Source: a virus. Taken from it: a stretch of DNA of 37,973 nucleotides. Position numbers and translations under genes: made by a program. Numbering within the stretch: position 1 is the stretch's first letter; each line of letters starts with the position of its first letter. Location: positions 1 through 37,973 of the IMG/VR virus record IMGVR_UViG_3300038306_000030; one strand, 5' to 3'. Below, one piece after another: positions 21,659 to 27,322 of this stretch. The notes below the pieces were generated by a model. It had not been told where the DNA came from. It saw only the letters and a program-made list of their open reading frames with translations, and did no database searches.

Positions 21659-21718
21659 CAGCGCCAGTTAGACTCGCCATTCGGCTCGTAAAAAAAACTC
21701 GCCAGCGCCAGTTAGACT
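21659..21718. repeat. Duplicated 16-mer flanking a segment repeated inverted at 24844
   Basis: Two exact CAGCGCCAGTTAGACT copies (21659-21674, 21703-21718) flank a spacer. ACTCGCCATTCGGCTCG (21672-21688) is exactly the reverse complement of 24844-24860. ACTCGCC recurs at about 21697. No gene lies in 21638-21786. A small hairpin, AAGGG-N6-CCCTT, at 21726-21741 may end the leftward gene 21787-22203. Confidence 0.7.
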
Positions 21719-21786
21719 GCGAAATAAGGGTTTAATCCCTTGCGCGGACGTATTGCAATGCTTGCCAATAACGCCCTGGTAAAGGA

Positions 21787-22203
21787 TTAATCGTTGATTA
21801 ATTCGATGGAATAATCTTTTATAGTGAATTCAAAGCCTTTTTCATACATTGTTATATTGTCGCAACCGTTTAATTTATTATTGAGTAATAGATTTGGCAA
21901 TTCGTTTGCGTCCCATTTATTAGTCAATCTAATAGTTGCTTCATTATTATCGCCATCATAAAAATTGATATAGTCTGTTTGCCTTGAAATATCATTTAAT
22001 CTATCGCGCAAACATTCTATATTTTTATTTAAATGCTGCATATCTGCGCCACGCTCTGGCAGCTGGTAAACATACGTTGCGCCAATATATTCATCTTTAG
22101 CTTTGTCGTATGCTCCATCCCTTGTTTTAAACTTTTTTTCAATATGCTTTTTAACAGTGTTCAAAGATTGTTTAGTCGTAACCTTAATTAAATATTCATT
22201 CAT
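21787..22203 (-). CDS. Hypothetical protein (138 aa)
   Basis: ATG 22203 is used in preference to a TTG nine bases upstream. AAAAAGGGAGC precedes it. The product MNEYLIKVTTKQSLNTVKKH has a charged helical N-terminal half, a central DRLNDISRQTDYINFYDGDN and a beta-rich end. AT content is high relative to the structural genes. No family is recognised; it is probably an accessory protein acting on the host. Confidence 0.6.
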   Translation of the reverse strand: MNEYLIKVTTKQSLNTVKKHIEKKFKTRDGAYDKAKDEYIGATYVYQLPERGADMQHLNKNIECLRDRLNDISRQTDYINFYDGDNNEATIRLTNKWDANELPNLLLNNKLNGCDNITMYEKGFEFTIKDYSIELIND

Positions 22204-22221
22204 AATATTCAAGCTCCCTTT

Positions 22222-22302
22222 TTAAATAAACATCATTAGTAAAGCGAATAAACAAATTAAAAACAGTACAAAGCAATCTATAAGGATTTGTTTTAAACTC
22301 AT
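22222..22302 (-). CDS. 26-aa membrane microprotein, coupled to the upstream gene
   Basis: On the minus strand the stop of the 22302-23000 gene overlaps this ATG (TAATG). The product begins MSLKQILIDCFVLFLICLFA and ends LLMMFI, one hydrophobic helix. It sits neatly between two genes and leaves the AAAAAGGGAGC leader of the next gene free. This is plausible but small. Confidence 0.45.
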   Translation of the reverse strand: MSLKQILIDCFVLFLICLFALLMMFI

Positions 22303-23000
22303 TATTCAAATCCTCCGGCACGTGCGCCATGCGCCGTGATAGTAATATCCGCAGCTTGTTTAGATCCATTGCATAAAAGACAATCAATGCATTGCTTCCC
22401 TTTATTTTCTGCCGGGCATGTAATCTCTCTATAATATTTTTCCATCCTATTAGAATTGCGAAATTCAGTTTTAGGAATAACGCGAAAAGTCCTAAAGCCT
22501 AGTTTTTTGGCCTTATCTTTTAAATCGTAACTTTCGACGCTTGCCATAAAATATTTGCTTAAGCCAGGAAAGCGCTTCCAGCTATGGGTATAGCCGGTAA
22601 AATCCTTGCAATTTTTAGTAATTGCATTTATTAGCCATAGTGGCAATGCTGCCGGATCACCATAAGCGCCGAAGCGGATAATAAGATTATAAAGATAACG
22701 CCAATAATCACTTTTATTCAATTGCCCATATACGCCGCGCTTATATGCGTTGTAAACAGATAATGGGCCTTGGAATAAAACAACATAGCAATTGTCTTTT
22801 ATAGGGCAATCGCCACAAACTGATATATCTTTACCTTGTTTTTTGGCAATGTGTGGCGGCGTATCTTCGCGCATAATCCATAGCTGCGCCATATTGCCTG
22901 TTTTAATATTTGTGGATTGCAATGTTAATATTACTACTATTGTTTCGCCGTCGATACGCGATGGGCCTTTGTATAGGACATAACCTTTAGGATGTGACAT
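22302..23000 (-). CDS. Conserved cysteine-rich phage protein (DUF7227-like)
   Basis: A 232-residue protein; ATG 23000 follows AAAAGGGAG. The N-terminus, GYVLYKGPSRIDGETIVVIL, is followed by cysteine clusters: VCGDCPIKDNCYV near residue 60 and CPAENKGKQCIDCLLC near 200. The motif RFGAYGDPAALP lies in the middle, and TGYTHSWK follows. This layout is common in phage and plasmid genomes, but no activity is known to me. The cysteines suggest metal binding, possibly iron-sulfur. Confidence 0.7.
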   Translation of the reverse strand: MSHPKGYVLYKGPSRIDGETIVVILTLQSTNIKTGNMAQLWIMREDTPPHIAKKQGKDISVCGDCPIKDNCYVVLFQGPLSVYNAYKRGVYGQLNKSDYWRYLYNLIIRFGAYGDPAALPLWLINAITKNCKDFTGYTHSWKRFPGLSKYFMASVESYDLKDKAKKLGFRTFRVIPKTEFRNSNRMEKYYREITCPAENKGKQCIDCLLCNGSKQAADITITAHGARAGGFE

Positions 23001-23025
23001 TGTTAAAATCTCCCTTTTGTGTTAA

Positions 23026-23114
23026 AAGGGAAATAGCAAGCGCTCAAAAGTTTGCTAAATCCCTTGTGGATTGCGTCGTCTATCTATTCAAAGTAGATAT
23101 GGCGACGTTTTTTT
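23026..23114 (+). terminator. Two hairpins; second is a plus-strand intrinsic terminator
   Basis: AAGGGAAATAGCAA (23026-23039) pairs with 23052-23065 (12 of 14), a hairpin just upstream of the 23000 gene's ribosome-binding site on the minus strand. Next to it, CGTCG-TC-TATCTA (23074-23086) pairs with TAGATA-TGG-CGACG (23094-23107), followed by seven T residues (23108-23114) on the plus strand. The second hairpin would stop rightward transcription although the genes on both sides run leftward. Confidence 0.55.
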
Positions 23115-23448
23115 ATTTGCAAAATTGAATATATTGAATAGTTCTAAAACCATAAATGCTACAATTTTCTTTAATAACTACGCCATTTTTTGCTTTGTAT
23201 ACTTGTTCGCCGTAATCAATAGCTTGTCCGTTTTTATGTGTTGATAAATGTCTACTTTTAATCTGATATCGTAAATCTTTTAAGCTTTTATATTTACTGG
23301 TAGGAATTTTTATTGTTTTTTGATGGAATACTCTTTTCGGTTTTTTGGCAACAATATCATTTTCTTTATAATATTTAGGCCATGCTTTGCGCCATGCTTC
23401 TACATGAAAAAACCTATCTACTAAATATTCATTTATTATTATTCCCAT
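23113..23448 (-). CDS. Hypothetical protein (111 aa)
   Basis: ATG 23448 follows the shared leader AAAGGGAGATTTAAAAC. The product is basic and Tyr/Lys-rich (RKAWPKYYKENDIVAKKPKR, TIKIPTSKYKSLKDLRYQIK), with a C-terminal VYKAKNGVVIKENCSIYGFR. No family is recognised. AT-rich codon use suggests an accessory gene acquired separately from the virion block. Confidence 0.55.
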   Translation of the reverse strand: MGIIINEYLVDRFFHVEAWRKAWPKYYKENDIVAKKPKRVFHQKTIKIPTSKYKSLKDLRYQIKSRHLSTHKNGQAIDYGEQVYKAKNGVVIKENCSIYGFRTIQYIQFCK

Positions 23449-23466
23449 TGTTTTAAATCTCCCTTT

Positions 23467-23745
23467 TTATTGATTTAAAAAATAAGCAAAGTTAATACAG
23501 CATTGTACTTTGTAGTCATAACCATAAAATTCCACATGCTTTGATAATTTTTCGCATGGGAAATTTGTTTTTCCAGCAAACAATTCAGTTGTTATAGATA
23601 AATTTCCGCGGATTTGGAACTTATCTAGTTCTTTGTGAATCAATTCTGGATTGTCAATTCCTATCACCTTGATAATGTCCCTTGCTAATATTTCAGATTG
23701 CTCTTCTCTCGTTCTATCCTCCAAATTGACTTGTAAATTTTCCAT
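23467..23745 (-). CDS. Hypothetical protein (92 aa), first gene of the leftward operon
   Basis: ATG 23745 follows AAAGGGAGATTTAAAAC, the same 17 bases used by the next gene. The N-terminus is acidic and helical (NLQVNLEDRTREEQSEILAR); the C-terminus is beta-like (VEFYGYDYKVQCCINFAYF). It lies about 55 bases downstream of a consensus-like promoter. Function is unknown. Confidence 0.6.
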   Translation of the reverse strand: MENLQVNLEDRTREEQSEILARDIIKVIGIDNPELIHKELDKFQIRGNLSITTELFAGKTNFPCEKLSKHVEFYGYDYKVQCCINFAYFLNQ

Positions 23746-23799
23746 CGTTTTAAATCTCCCTTTATAGTAGTGGTTTAAACTTGTGTTACAACTTCCATA

Positions 23800-23827
23800 A
23801 TAATAGTCTTAAACAAATATTTGTCAA
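23800..23827 (-). promoter_or_regulatory. Leftward promoter with palindrome in the -35/spacer
   Basis: On the minus strand a perfect TTGACA (23822-23827), a 16-base spacer and TATTAT (23800-23805) precede the leftward operon. ACAAATATTTGT (23813-23824), a perfect 12-base palindrome, covers the end of the -35 box and part of the spacer, a good place for a repressor to act. Confidence 0.7.
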
Positions 23828-23964
23828 GATAATTCGTAATATTTCTTTATATATAGGGATATTTTTTTGTCGCTGATTTGCCGATTTACCGGGAAGCTAG
23901 GATATGAGTTGTATTAGAATATGAGCTTAAAACGGATTTGAGAGCCTGGTATTTTGGGATTGAT

Positions 23965-23977
23965 GGCAATGTTTGCC
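23965..23977. repeat. GGCAA-TGT-TTGCC dyad, related copy at 21755
   Basis: GGCAATGTTTGCC is a five-base dyad. The surrounding 40 bases resemble 21755-21793 (GCAATGCTTGCCAATA, then CCTGGTAAAGGATTAATCG against CCTATAAAAGGATGGATCG). Nothing else is recognised in the noncoding gap 23828-24020, which is AT-rich. Confidence 0.45.
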
Positions 23978-24020
23978 AATATTCCTATAAAAGGATGGAT
24001 CGGTGAATTGTACGGCTATT

Positions 24021-24350
24021 CTATATGGTAGGATTTTCCGGAGGATTGTCGGAGGATTGCTGCAATGCGGATTGTTGGCCCGCTTCAAAGGATGCCTGGT
24101 GAGCCAGTTGATCAAGGTGATTAGTAATGAGATATGCCATTATGTCGGACATTGATACGCCAAGCTTCAATGCTAATGCCTGGAATTTCTGATGCTCAAT
24201 TGAAGTAAGACTGCAAATTACCTTGCGAGGATATCGGCGAGATACCTTGTCTTTTAATGTTAGACTTCGCATACCCGGCTTAAATCTTCCCATTGAATCT
24301 CTTTGATCGCCGTATGGGTTGCCCCTGGATCTTCGCCGTTGCGTTGTCAC
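24021..24350 (-). CDS. CopG/ribbon-helix-helix-like regulator (109 aa)
   Basis: The product starts with a basic arm (MTTQRRRSRGNPYGDQRDSM), followed by RRYPRKVICSLTSIEHQKFQ, a beta strand plus helix, and GVSMSDIMAYLITNHLDQLA, the second helix with the S-x-S-D-I pattern of CopG-like DNA binders. The polar C-terminus is rich in Gln/Ser. It lies downstream of the divergent control region at 25191-25303 and could be one of its regulators. Confidence 0.6.
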   Translation of the reverse strand: MTTQRRRSRGNPYGDQRDSMGRFKPGMRSLTLKDKVSRRYPRKVICSLTSIEHQKFQALALKLGVSMSDIMAYLITNHLDQLAHQASFEAGQQSALQQSSDNPPENPTI

Positions 24351-24382
24351 TGAAATGTTACTGGCTCCATAGGGTAGGGTAG

Positions 24383-24413
24383 GCTAACTCATTGTTAGCG
24401 TGGATGCTATAAT
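24383..24413. promoter_or_regulatory. Perfect dyad GCTAAC-N5-GTTAGC with adjacent TATAAT
   Basis: GCTAAC (24383-24388) and GTTAGC (24394-24399) form a perfect six-base dyad, 33 bases upstream of the 24350 start. TATAAT lies at 24408-24413 on the plus strand without a good -35 box, so it is not called a promoter. The rest of 24351-24596 shows nothing recognisable. Confidence 0.4.
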
Positions 24414-24596
24414 GTAAGCGAACGTGCTTATAAATGAAGTGATTGATATTTTTTGCCGCTTTGAAATGTGAATTTTAAAATGATGACCCCAAAGAAATTT
24501 TTTTCATCATCGATAAATGGTTCCCCCACACGTATTAAACCAATTTCCAAGCCGTGCCACAGCATAGCCCTGTAGGGTTGCAACACATCGTATCAT

Positions 24597-24833
24597 CTAG
24601 TCCTCTGCTATTAAGTCGCAGCCATCGTCCATAACGCGCTTGAAGAAATCCCTCAGTGTATCGTCATTCATCTCTTTGAAGCATTCGGCAAAATCGTACA
24701 CCAGAGGCTCGCCATCGATATCCAGTATTTTGCCAAAGGTAATAGACGCTGTCAGAAAATGAGTATGCCCTGATTTGATGGCATCTTTGATGGAGAGATC
24801 ATCTGGATCGTCGGTAAAGGGGTCTTCAAACAT
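24597..24833 (-). CDS. Very acidic small protein (78 aa)
   Basis: ATG 24833 has CGGAG upstream. The product contains 21 Asp/Glu against 7 Lys/Arg, net about -14 in 78 residues, beginning MFEDPFTDDPDDLSIKDAIK. Strong acidity is typical of DNA-mimic anti-restriction or anti-repressor proteins, but no such family is recognised. It is the first leftward gene beyond the divergent control region. Confidence 0.55.
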   Translation of the reverse strand: MFEDPFTDDPDDLSIKDAIKSGHTHFLTASITFGKILDIDGEPLVYDFAECFKEMNDDTLRDFFKRVMDDGCDLIAED

Positions 24834-25190
24834 AGCGTAGCTCCGAGCCGAATGGCGAGTTTTTTAATTTTTTTTTATGGCATTCTTTTGCTTTTCCCGC
24901 TGAAGCGGGCAAGTTAACGAAGTTCTAATCTATTGATAGATAGACTGCTCCGCAGGAGTGTAACATCAAAGACATAAACAACAAGCTTGGAAAACCTCGT
25001 AAAAGACACTCGGTTTTCGGGAGTGAGTAAAATATTTGTCTTGTTAAACTCCGTTTGTAAATATGTCTTGTGAAGAATATTACAAGTAATAGTTTATCAT
25101 ACTTTGAGTGAAATGTCAAGGATATAATGCACCTTGCAGTATATTAGTTTCTATGGCATGTACTATACCTGATTATCCATAATCTCGCTA
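24834..25190. other. Noncoding region with several small hairpins
   Basis: No credible gene is seen in this AT-rich stretch. Small hairpins are CCCGCT-GA-AGCGGG (24896-24909), CTCC-GCA-GGAG (about 24947-24957) and CACTC-N8-GAGTG near 25008-25025. 24844-24860 is the inverted copy of 21672-21688 and reaches the ribosome-binding site of the acidic protein gene. It may be an untranslated leader of the leftward transcript starting near 25213. Confidence 0.45.
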
Positions 25191-25299
25191 CACCATATGT
25201 TGTGGTATCTGTTGTGGTAGGTATACCATATGTAGTGGTATGATGTCAATGTATACCATATATGGTATTAGTGCTTGACAAACACCACTATATGTGGTA
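25191..25299. promoter_or_regulatory. Operator array TACCA-N7-TGGTA (four sites)
   Basis: Sites: 25191-25207 (CACCA-N7-TGGTA), 25224-25240 (TACCA-N7-TGGTA), 25254-25267 (TACCATATATGGTA, a perfect palindrome with N4) and 25283-25299 (CACCA-N7-TGGTA). An extra half-site TGGTA lies at 25215. The sites occupy the spacers of two divergent promoters, so one bound dimeric protein could control both directions. Confidence 0.75.
25220..25249 (-). promoter_or_regulatory. Leftward promoter of the divergent pair
   Basis: On the minus strand TTGACA (25244-25249), an 18-base spacer and TATACC (25220-25225). The spacer contains the operator 25224-25240. It would transcribe the acidic protein and the CopG-like regulator genes. 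Confidence 0.5.
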
Positions 25300-25303
25300 T
25301 AAT
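25275..25303 (+). promoter_or_regulatory. Rightward consensus promoter of the late region
   Basis: TTGACA (25275-25280), 17 bases, TATAAT (25298-25303): a perfect sigma-70 consensus. The operator 25283-25299 fills the spacer and touches the -10 box. Transcription would enter the block holding lysis, terminase and head genes. A consensus promoter this strong is expected to be tightly repressed. Confidence 0.8.
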
Positions 25304-25351
25304 GGTTGTGCAAGTATATAATGGGATATTTATAAGTTATGGCAAGCATGA

Positions 25352-25603
25352 ATGAAAAGTTCGCGACTGGTAGTACGCAGGGAACTCACAAAGCCTTGCC
25401 TGAGAGAAATTGTACACGATGCAGACACCTGGCTTAAAGAACATTCATCGGATGTGTCGATTCCATCCAGTTGGCCTGAGCCTTGGCAGTTCTCAGCGCA
25501 TTACATTGGGGTTCGTGAAATTCCTTATGGATTGATCAAGGTCGATCCGCCCAATGAGGACGACAGCGAATTGCCAAACATGCGGACACCTCAACCTGAT
25601 TGA
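25352..25603 (+). CDS. Hypothetical protein (83 aa), first gene after the late promoter
   Basis: ATG 25352 lies about 45 bases after the predicted transcript start and lacks a clear ribosome-binding site. The product has LREIVHDADTWLKEHSSDVS and WPEPWQFSAHYIGVREIPYG, plausible for a small globular protein. An alternative frame from ATG 25339 gives a 32-residue peptide ending NCTRCRHLA. Which one is made cannot be decided from sequence alone. Confidence 0.4.
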   Translation: MKSSRLVVRRELTKPCLREIVHDADTWLKEHSSDVSIPSSWPEPWQFSAHYIGVREIPYGLIKVDPPNEDDSELPNMRTPQPD

Positions 25604-25742
25604 CAAGGAGGTGATCTTTGGATCTGTTTTTGACTGGTATGTCTGCGCTCAATGCGATGACGTTTATGTCAAATCCCAGTATGGCGAGTGGATCGAATCG
25701 AATCCGTATCAGGAATACATACAAACTTTAAAACCTTGGTAA
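25554..25742 (+). CDS. Small zinc-ribbon protein (62 aa)
   Basis: The product carries NCQTCGHLNLIDKEV, then WYVCAQCDDVYVKSQYGEW: two CxxC pairs separated by 22 residues, a zinc ribbon with aromatic residues. It overlaps the preceding frame by 50 bases. Candidates are a transcription regulator of the late genes or a packaging accessory; position alone suggests the former. Confidence 0.6.
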   Translation: MRTTANCQTCGHLNLIDKEVIFGSVFDWYVCAQCDDVYVKSQYGEWIESNPYQEYIQTLKPW

Positions 25743-25746
25743 AGAA

Positions 25747-26079
25747 ATGACTGTAAAGAAAAACCCAAACGCTGATTCACCAGGGGACTTTGTTGGACGA
25801 GGGGGTCTAGGCGCTGGTGGAGGCAGAACTTACACTGGCTCTACGGGTGGCAAAAGTATCGTCACTGGTAAGAAGAGTTCTGTTTCAGATAAGACTAAAG
25901 AGAAGTTGAAGGAGAAGAAGAAAGAGGAAAAACTATCTAAAGAAGAAGCTAAAAAATTAAAAAAAATTTTAGATCGTAGAGATAAAGAATGGAGAGATTT
26001 AGCTAAAAAAGAAGAAAAATATGCGAATAGGAAACCTGGTGAATTGAATAAACTTTTTCCAGGGAAAAAATCTTGGTAA
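25747..26079 (+). CDS. Lysine-rich low-complexity protein (110 aa)
   Basis: The N-terminal 45 residues are Gly/Ser/Thr-rich (GRGGLGAGGGRTYTGSTGGK). The remainder is a Lys/Glu helix (KEKLKEKKKEEKLSKEEAKK). The stop overlaps the endolysin ATG (TAATG). No family is recognised. The K/E helix may bind DNA or the cell envelope. Confidence 0.6.
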   Translation: MTVKKNPNADSPGDFVGRGGLGAGGGRTYTGSTGGKSIVTGKKSSVSDKTKEKLKEKKKEEKLSKEEAKKLKKILDRRDKEWRDLAKKEEKYANRKPGELNKLFPGKKSW

Positions 26080-26444
26080 TGGGCGACTTAACAGAACATT
26101 TCTCCAGAAAAGAATTCGCATGTCAATGCAATTGCGGCTCGGACAAGATATCAGCAGAACTGGTATCGAAGCTTGAGATAGTCCGCCTGATGTATGGCAA
26201 ACCCATGAAGGTAACATCCGGCATACGCTGCGATACGCATAATAAAAATGTGGGTGGCAGGGATGATTCTGCACACCTGGATGGATTAGCGGCGGACATT
26301 GCTGTTAACGGATGCTTTGAGAGAGATCAGTTGGTAGGGTTTCTCAGGACTCATTTTTCAAGAATGGGCATAGCAAGGAATTTTATTCACGTTGATGTAG
26401 CGGATGAGGCGGGTAAGCCGTCACCGTGTTTATGGGTGTATTAA
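26079..26444 (+). CDS. Endolysin, peptidase M15-type D,D- or L,D-endopeptidase
   Basis: A 121-residue protein from ATG 26079. The zinc site of the M15A family is visible: S64-x-H66-x2-G-x3-D73 (SAHLDGLAADI) and H104-x-D106 (FIHVDV), after VTSGIRCDTHNKNVGG. The N-terminus, LTEHFSRKEFACQCNCG, is also typical. It cuts peptide cross-links in peptidoglycan at the end of infection. There is no signal peptide, so a holin is needed for release; a candidate lies two genes downstream. Confidence 0.88.
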   Translation: MGDLTEHFSRKEFACQCNCGSDKISAELVSKLEIVRLMYGKPMKVTSGIRCDTHNKNVGGRDDSAHLDGLAADIAVNGCFERDQLVGFLRTHFSRMGIARNFIHVDVADEAGKPSPCLWVY

Positions 26445-26725
26445 GAAAGCAGATCAAAGAGCTTGTGCCGGAGCAGCCGATTCAAATTGAATGGGAAGAC
26501 GCTGGCGATATTGAGGGCGAGAACGCCTGGGCTGATTTGAGTGATGTGAAGAAGTACAACGAGATCCCTGTCAGAACCGTAGGCTTTTTTCTGAAAGCGA
26601 CAAAGAAGACGATTTACTTTTGCAACAATATTGAAAGCAGTGACAAGGACAATAAGTGTACGGCAATACGGGGGCAGATCCCCATAGGGTGCATTAATAA
26701 AATTAACAAACTAGAGGTGCAATAG
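26432..26725 (+). CDS. Hypothetical lysis-region protein (97 aa)
   Basis: The start is ATG 26432 or GTG 26426, overlapping the endolysin end. The product contains IQIEWEDAGDIEGENAWADL and VGFFLKATKKTIYFCNNIES, suggesting a small beta-barrel. It resembles short phage proteins of unknown role often found among lysis or packaging genes. Its stop is directly before the next start. Confidence 0.6.
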   Translation: MGVLRKQIKELVPEQPIQIEWEDAGDIEGENAWADLSDVKKYNEIPVRTVGFFLKATKKTIYFCNNIESSDKDNKCTAIRGQIPIGCINKINKLEVQ

Positions 26726-26914
26726 ATGGTCAAGGTATTGATCGAGATGATTGACAAGGTAGCTCCTGGGTATAAAACCTATGCGTTGATGGCAATAGGT
26801 TTTGGCATGATGGTTTGCCAGATGCTTGGGTATCACCAGTTTCCACAGGAAGCATGGGGATTACTTGGTATTGGCGGAGCAGCGACTTGGAAGATGGGGC
26901 AAGACCGTAAGTGA
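26726..26914 (+). CDS. Holin candidate (62 aa)
   Basis: Residues 17-36 (KTYALMAIGFGMMVCQMLGY) form one membrane span, and a second short hydrophobic stretch (AWGLLGIGGAATWKMG) follows. The end is charged (GQDRK). Size, topology and the position just after the endolysin fit a small class II or III holin. It overlaps the next gene by 4 bases. Confidence 0.6.
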   Translation: MVKVLIEMIDKVAPGYKTYALMAIGFGMMVCQMLGYHQFPQEAWGLLGIGGAATWKMGQDRK

Positions 26915-27126
26915 CAACGCTGATCATTACTCTGGTGATCGGAGTAGGGGCAGTAATTTATCTAATCAGAATTGGCAGACAACTTGAAAAATCTGGAAGC
27001 TATAGAGCGGCATTGGGGATTCATGGAAAAATCAACAAGGTGCGCGACGCAATACGCAAAAAACGCAACGATAAGATTAAGCGCATGGATGATGACCCTC
27101 GTTCTGTTTTTACTTCTGACGAGTAG
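26911..27126 (+). CDS. Inner-membrane spanin-like protein (71 aa)
   Basis: GTG 26911. Residues 3-20 (TLIITLVIGVGAVIYLIRIG) form a signal anchor, followed by a basic helical region (IHGKINKVRDAIRKKRNDKI). It overlaps the lipoprotein gene at 27089 in another frame, as i-spanin genes overlap o-spanin genes. It is shorter than most i-spanins, so the assignment is tentative. Confidence 0.5.
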   Translation: MTTLIITLVIGVGAVIYLIRIGRQLEKSGSYRAALGIHGKINKVRDAIRKKRNDKIKRMDDDPRSVFTSDE

Positions 27127-27322
27127 TTGTCAATCGTTCCCTGGGGAAGGTATTAATGTTGCCTATCCCTTGCGCCCCGTAGACCCGGAGTTATCGTTTG
27201 AGGATGTCGGAGGGCATTGCATCGATGACGGGGAACTAAGAAGGCTGGGGATATTTTACATCGATAGTAAGGCGTATTTTGATGCAACAGAAGCCATACT
27301 CGATGCGGTTAATGGTAAATAA
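27089..27322 (+). CDS. Lipoprotein, possible outer-membrane spanin (77 aa)
   Basis: The likely start is ATG 27089 (MMTLVLFLLLTSSCQS): a short signal peptide with lipobox-like T-S-S-C, then a periplasmic domain (FPGEGINVAYPLRPVDPELS) with one more cysteine. An upstream in-frame extension to 26972 would destroy the signal. Embedded overlap with the inner-membrane protein gene supports a spanin pair that fuses inner and outer membranes. The lipobox lacks Leu at -3. Confidence 0.5.
   Translation: MMTLVLFLLLTSSCQSFPGEGINVAYPLRPVDPELSFEDVGGHCIDDGELRRLGIFYIDSKAYFDATEAILDAVNGK

Larger units (their letters stand above)
20885..21717. repeat. Seven copies of CAGTTAGAC (dyad CCAGT-TAG-ACTGG)
   Basis: CAGTTAGAC occurs at 20885, 20959, 21148, 21406, 21574, 21665 and 21709, all in the same orientation. 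The copy at 20958-20970 is a perfect dyad, CCAGT-TAG-ACTGG; those at 21406 and 21709 extend to CAGT-TAG-ACTG. The last two are embedded in the identical 16-mer CAGCGCCAGTTAGACT at 21659 and 21703. They occur in the VRR-NUC gene, in the gaps around the two leftward genes and inside one of them. They look like operator or iteron sites. Confidence 0.7.

Noticed and set aside
21659-21718. Short CRISPR-like repeat-spacer unit
   Set aside because: There are only two identical 16-base repeats, the other copies of the motif are at irregular distances and partly inside genes, and no cas genes are present.
23927-24115. 62-aa minus-strand frame
   Set aside because: It overlaps the CopG-like gene in another frame and lacks a ribosome-binding site and the shared leader.
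24383-24413. Plus-strand promoter at TATAAT 24408
   Set aside because: No acceptable -35 box at 15-19 bases, and no plus-strand gene follows.
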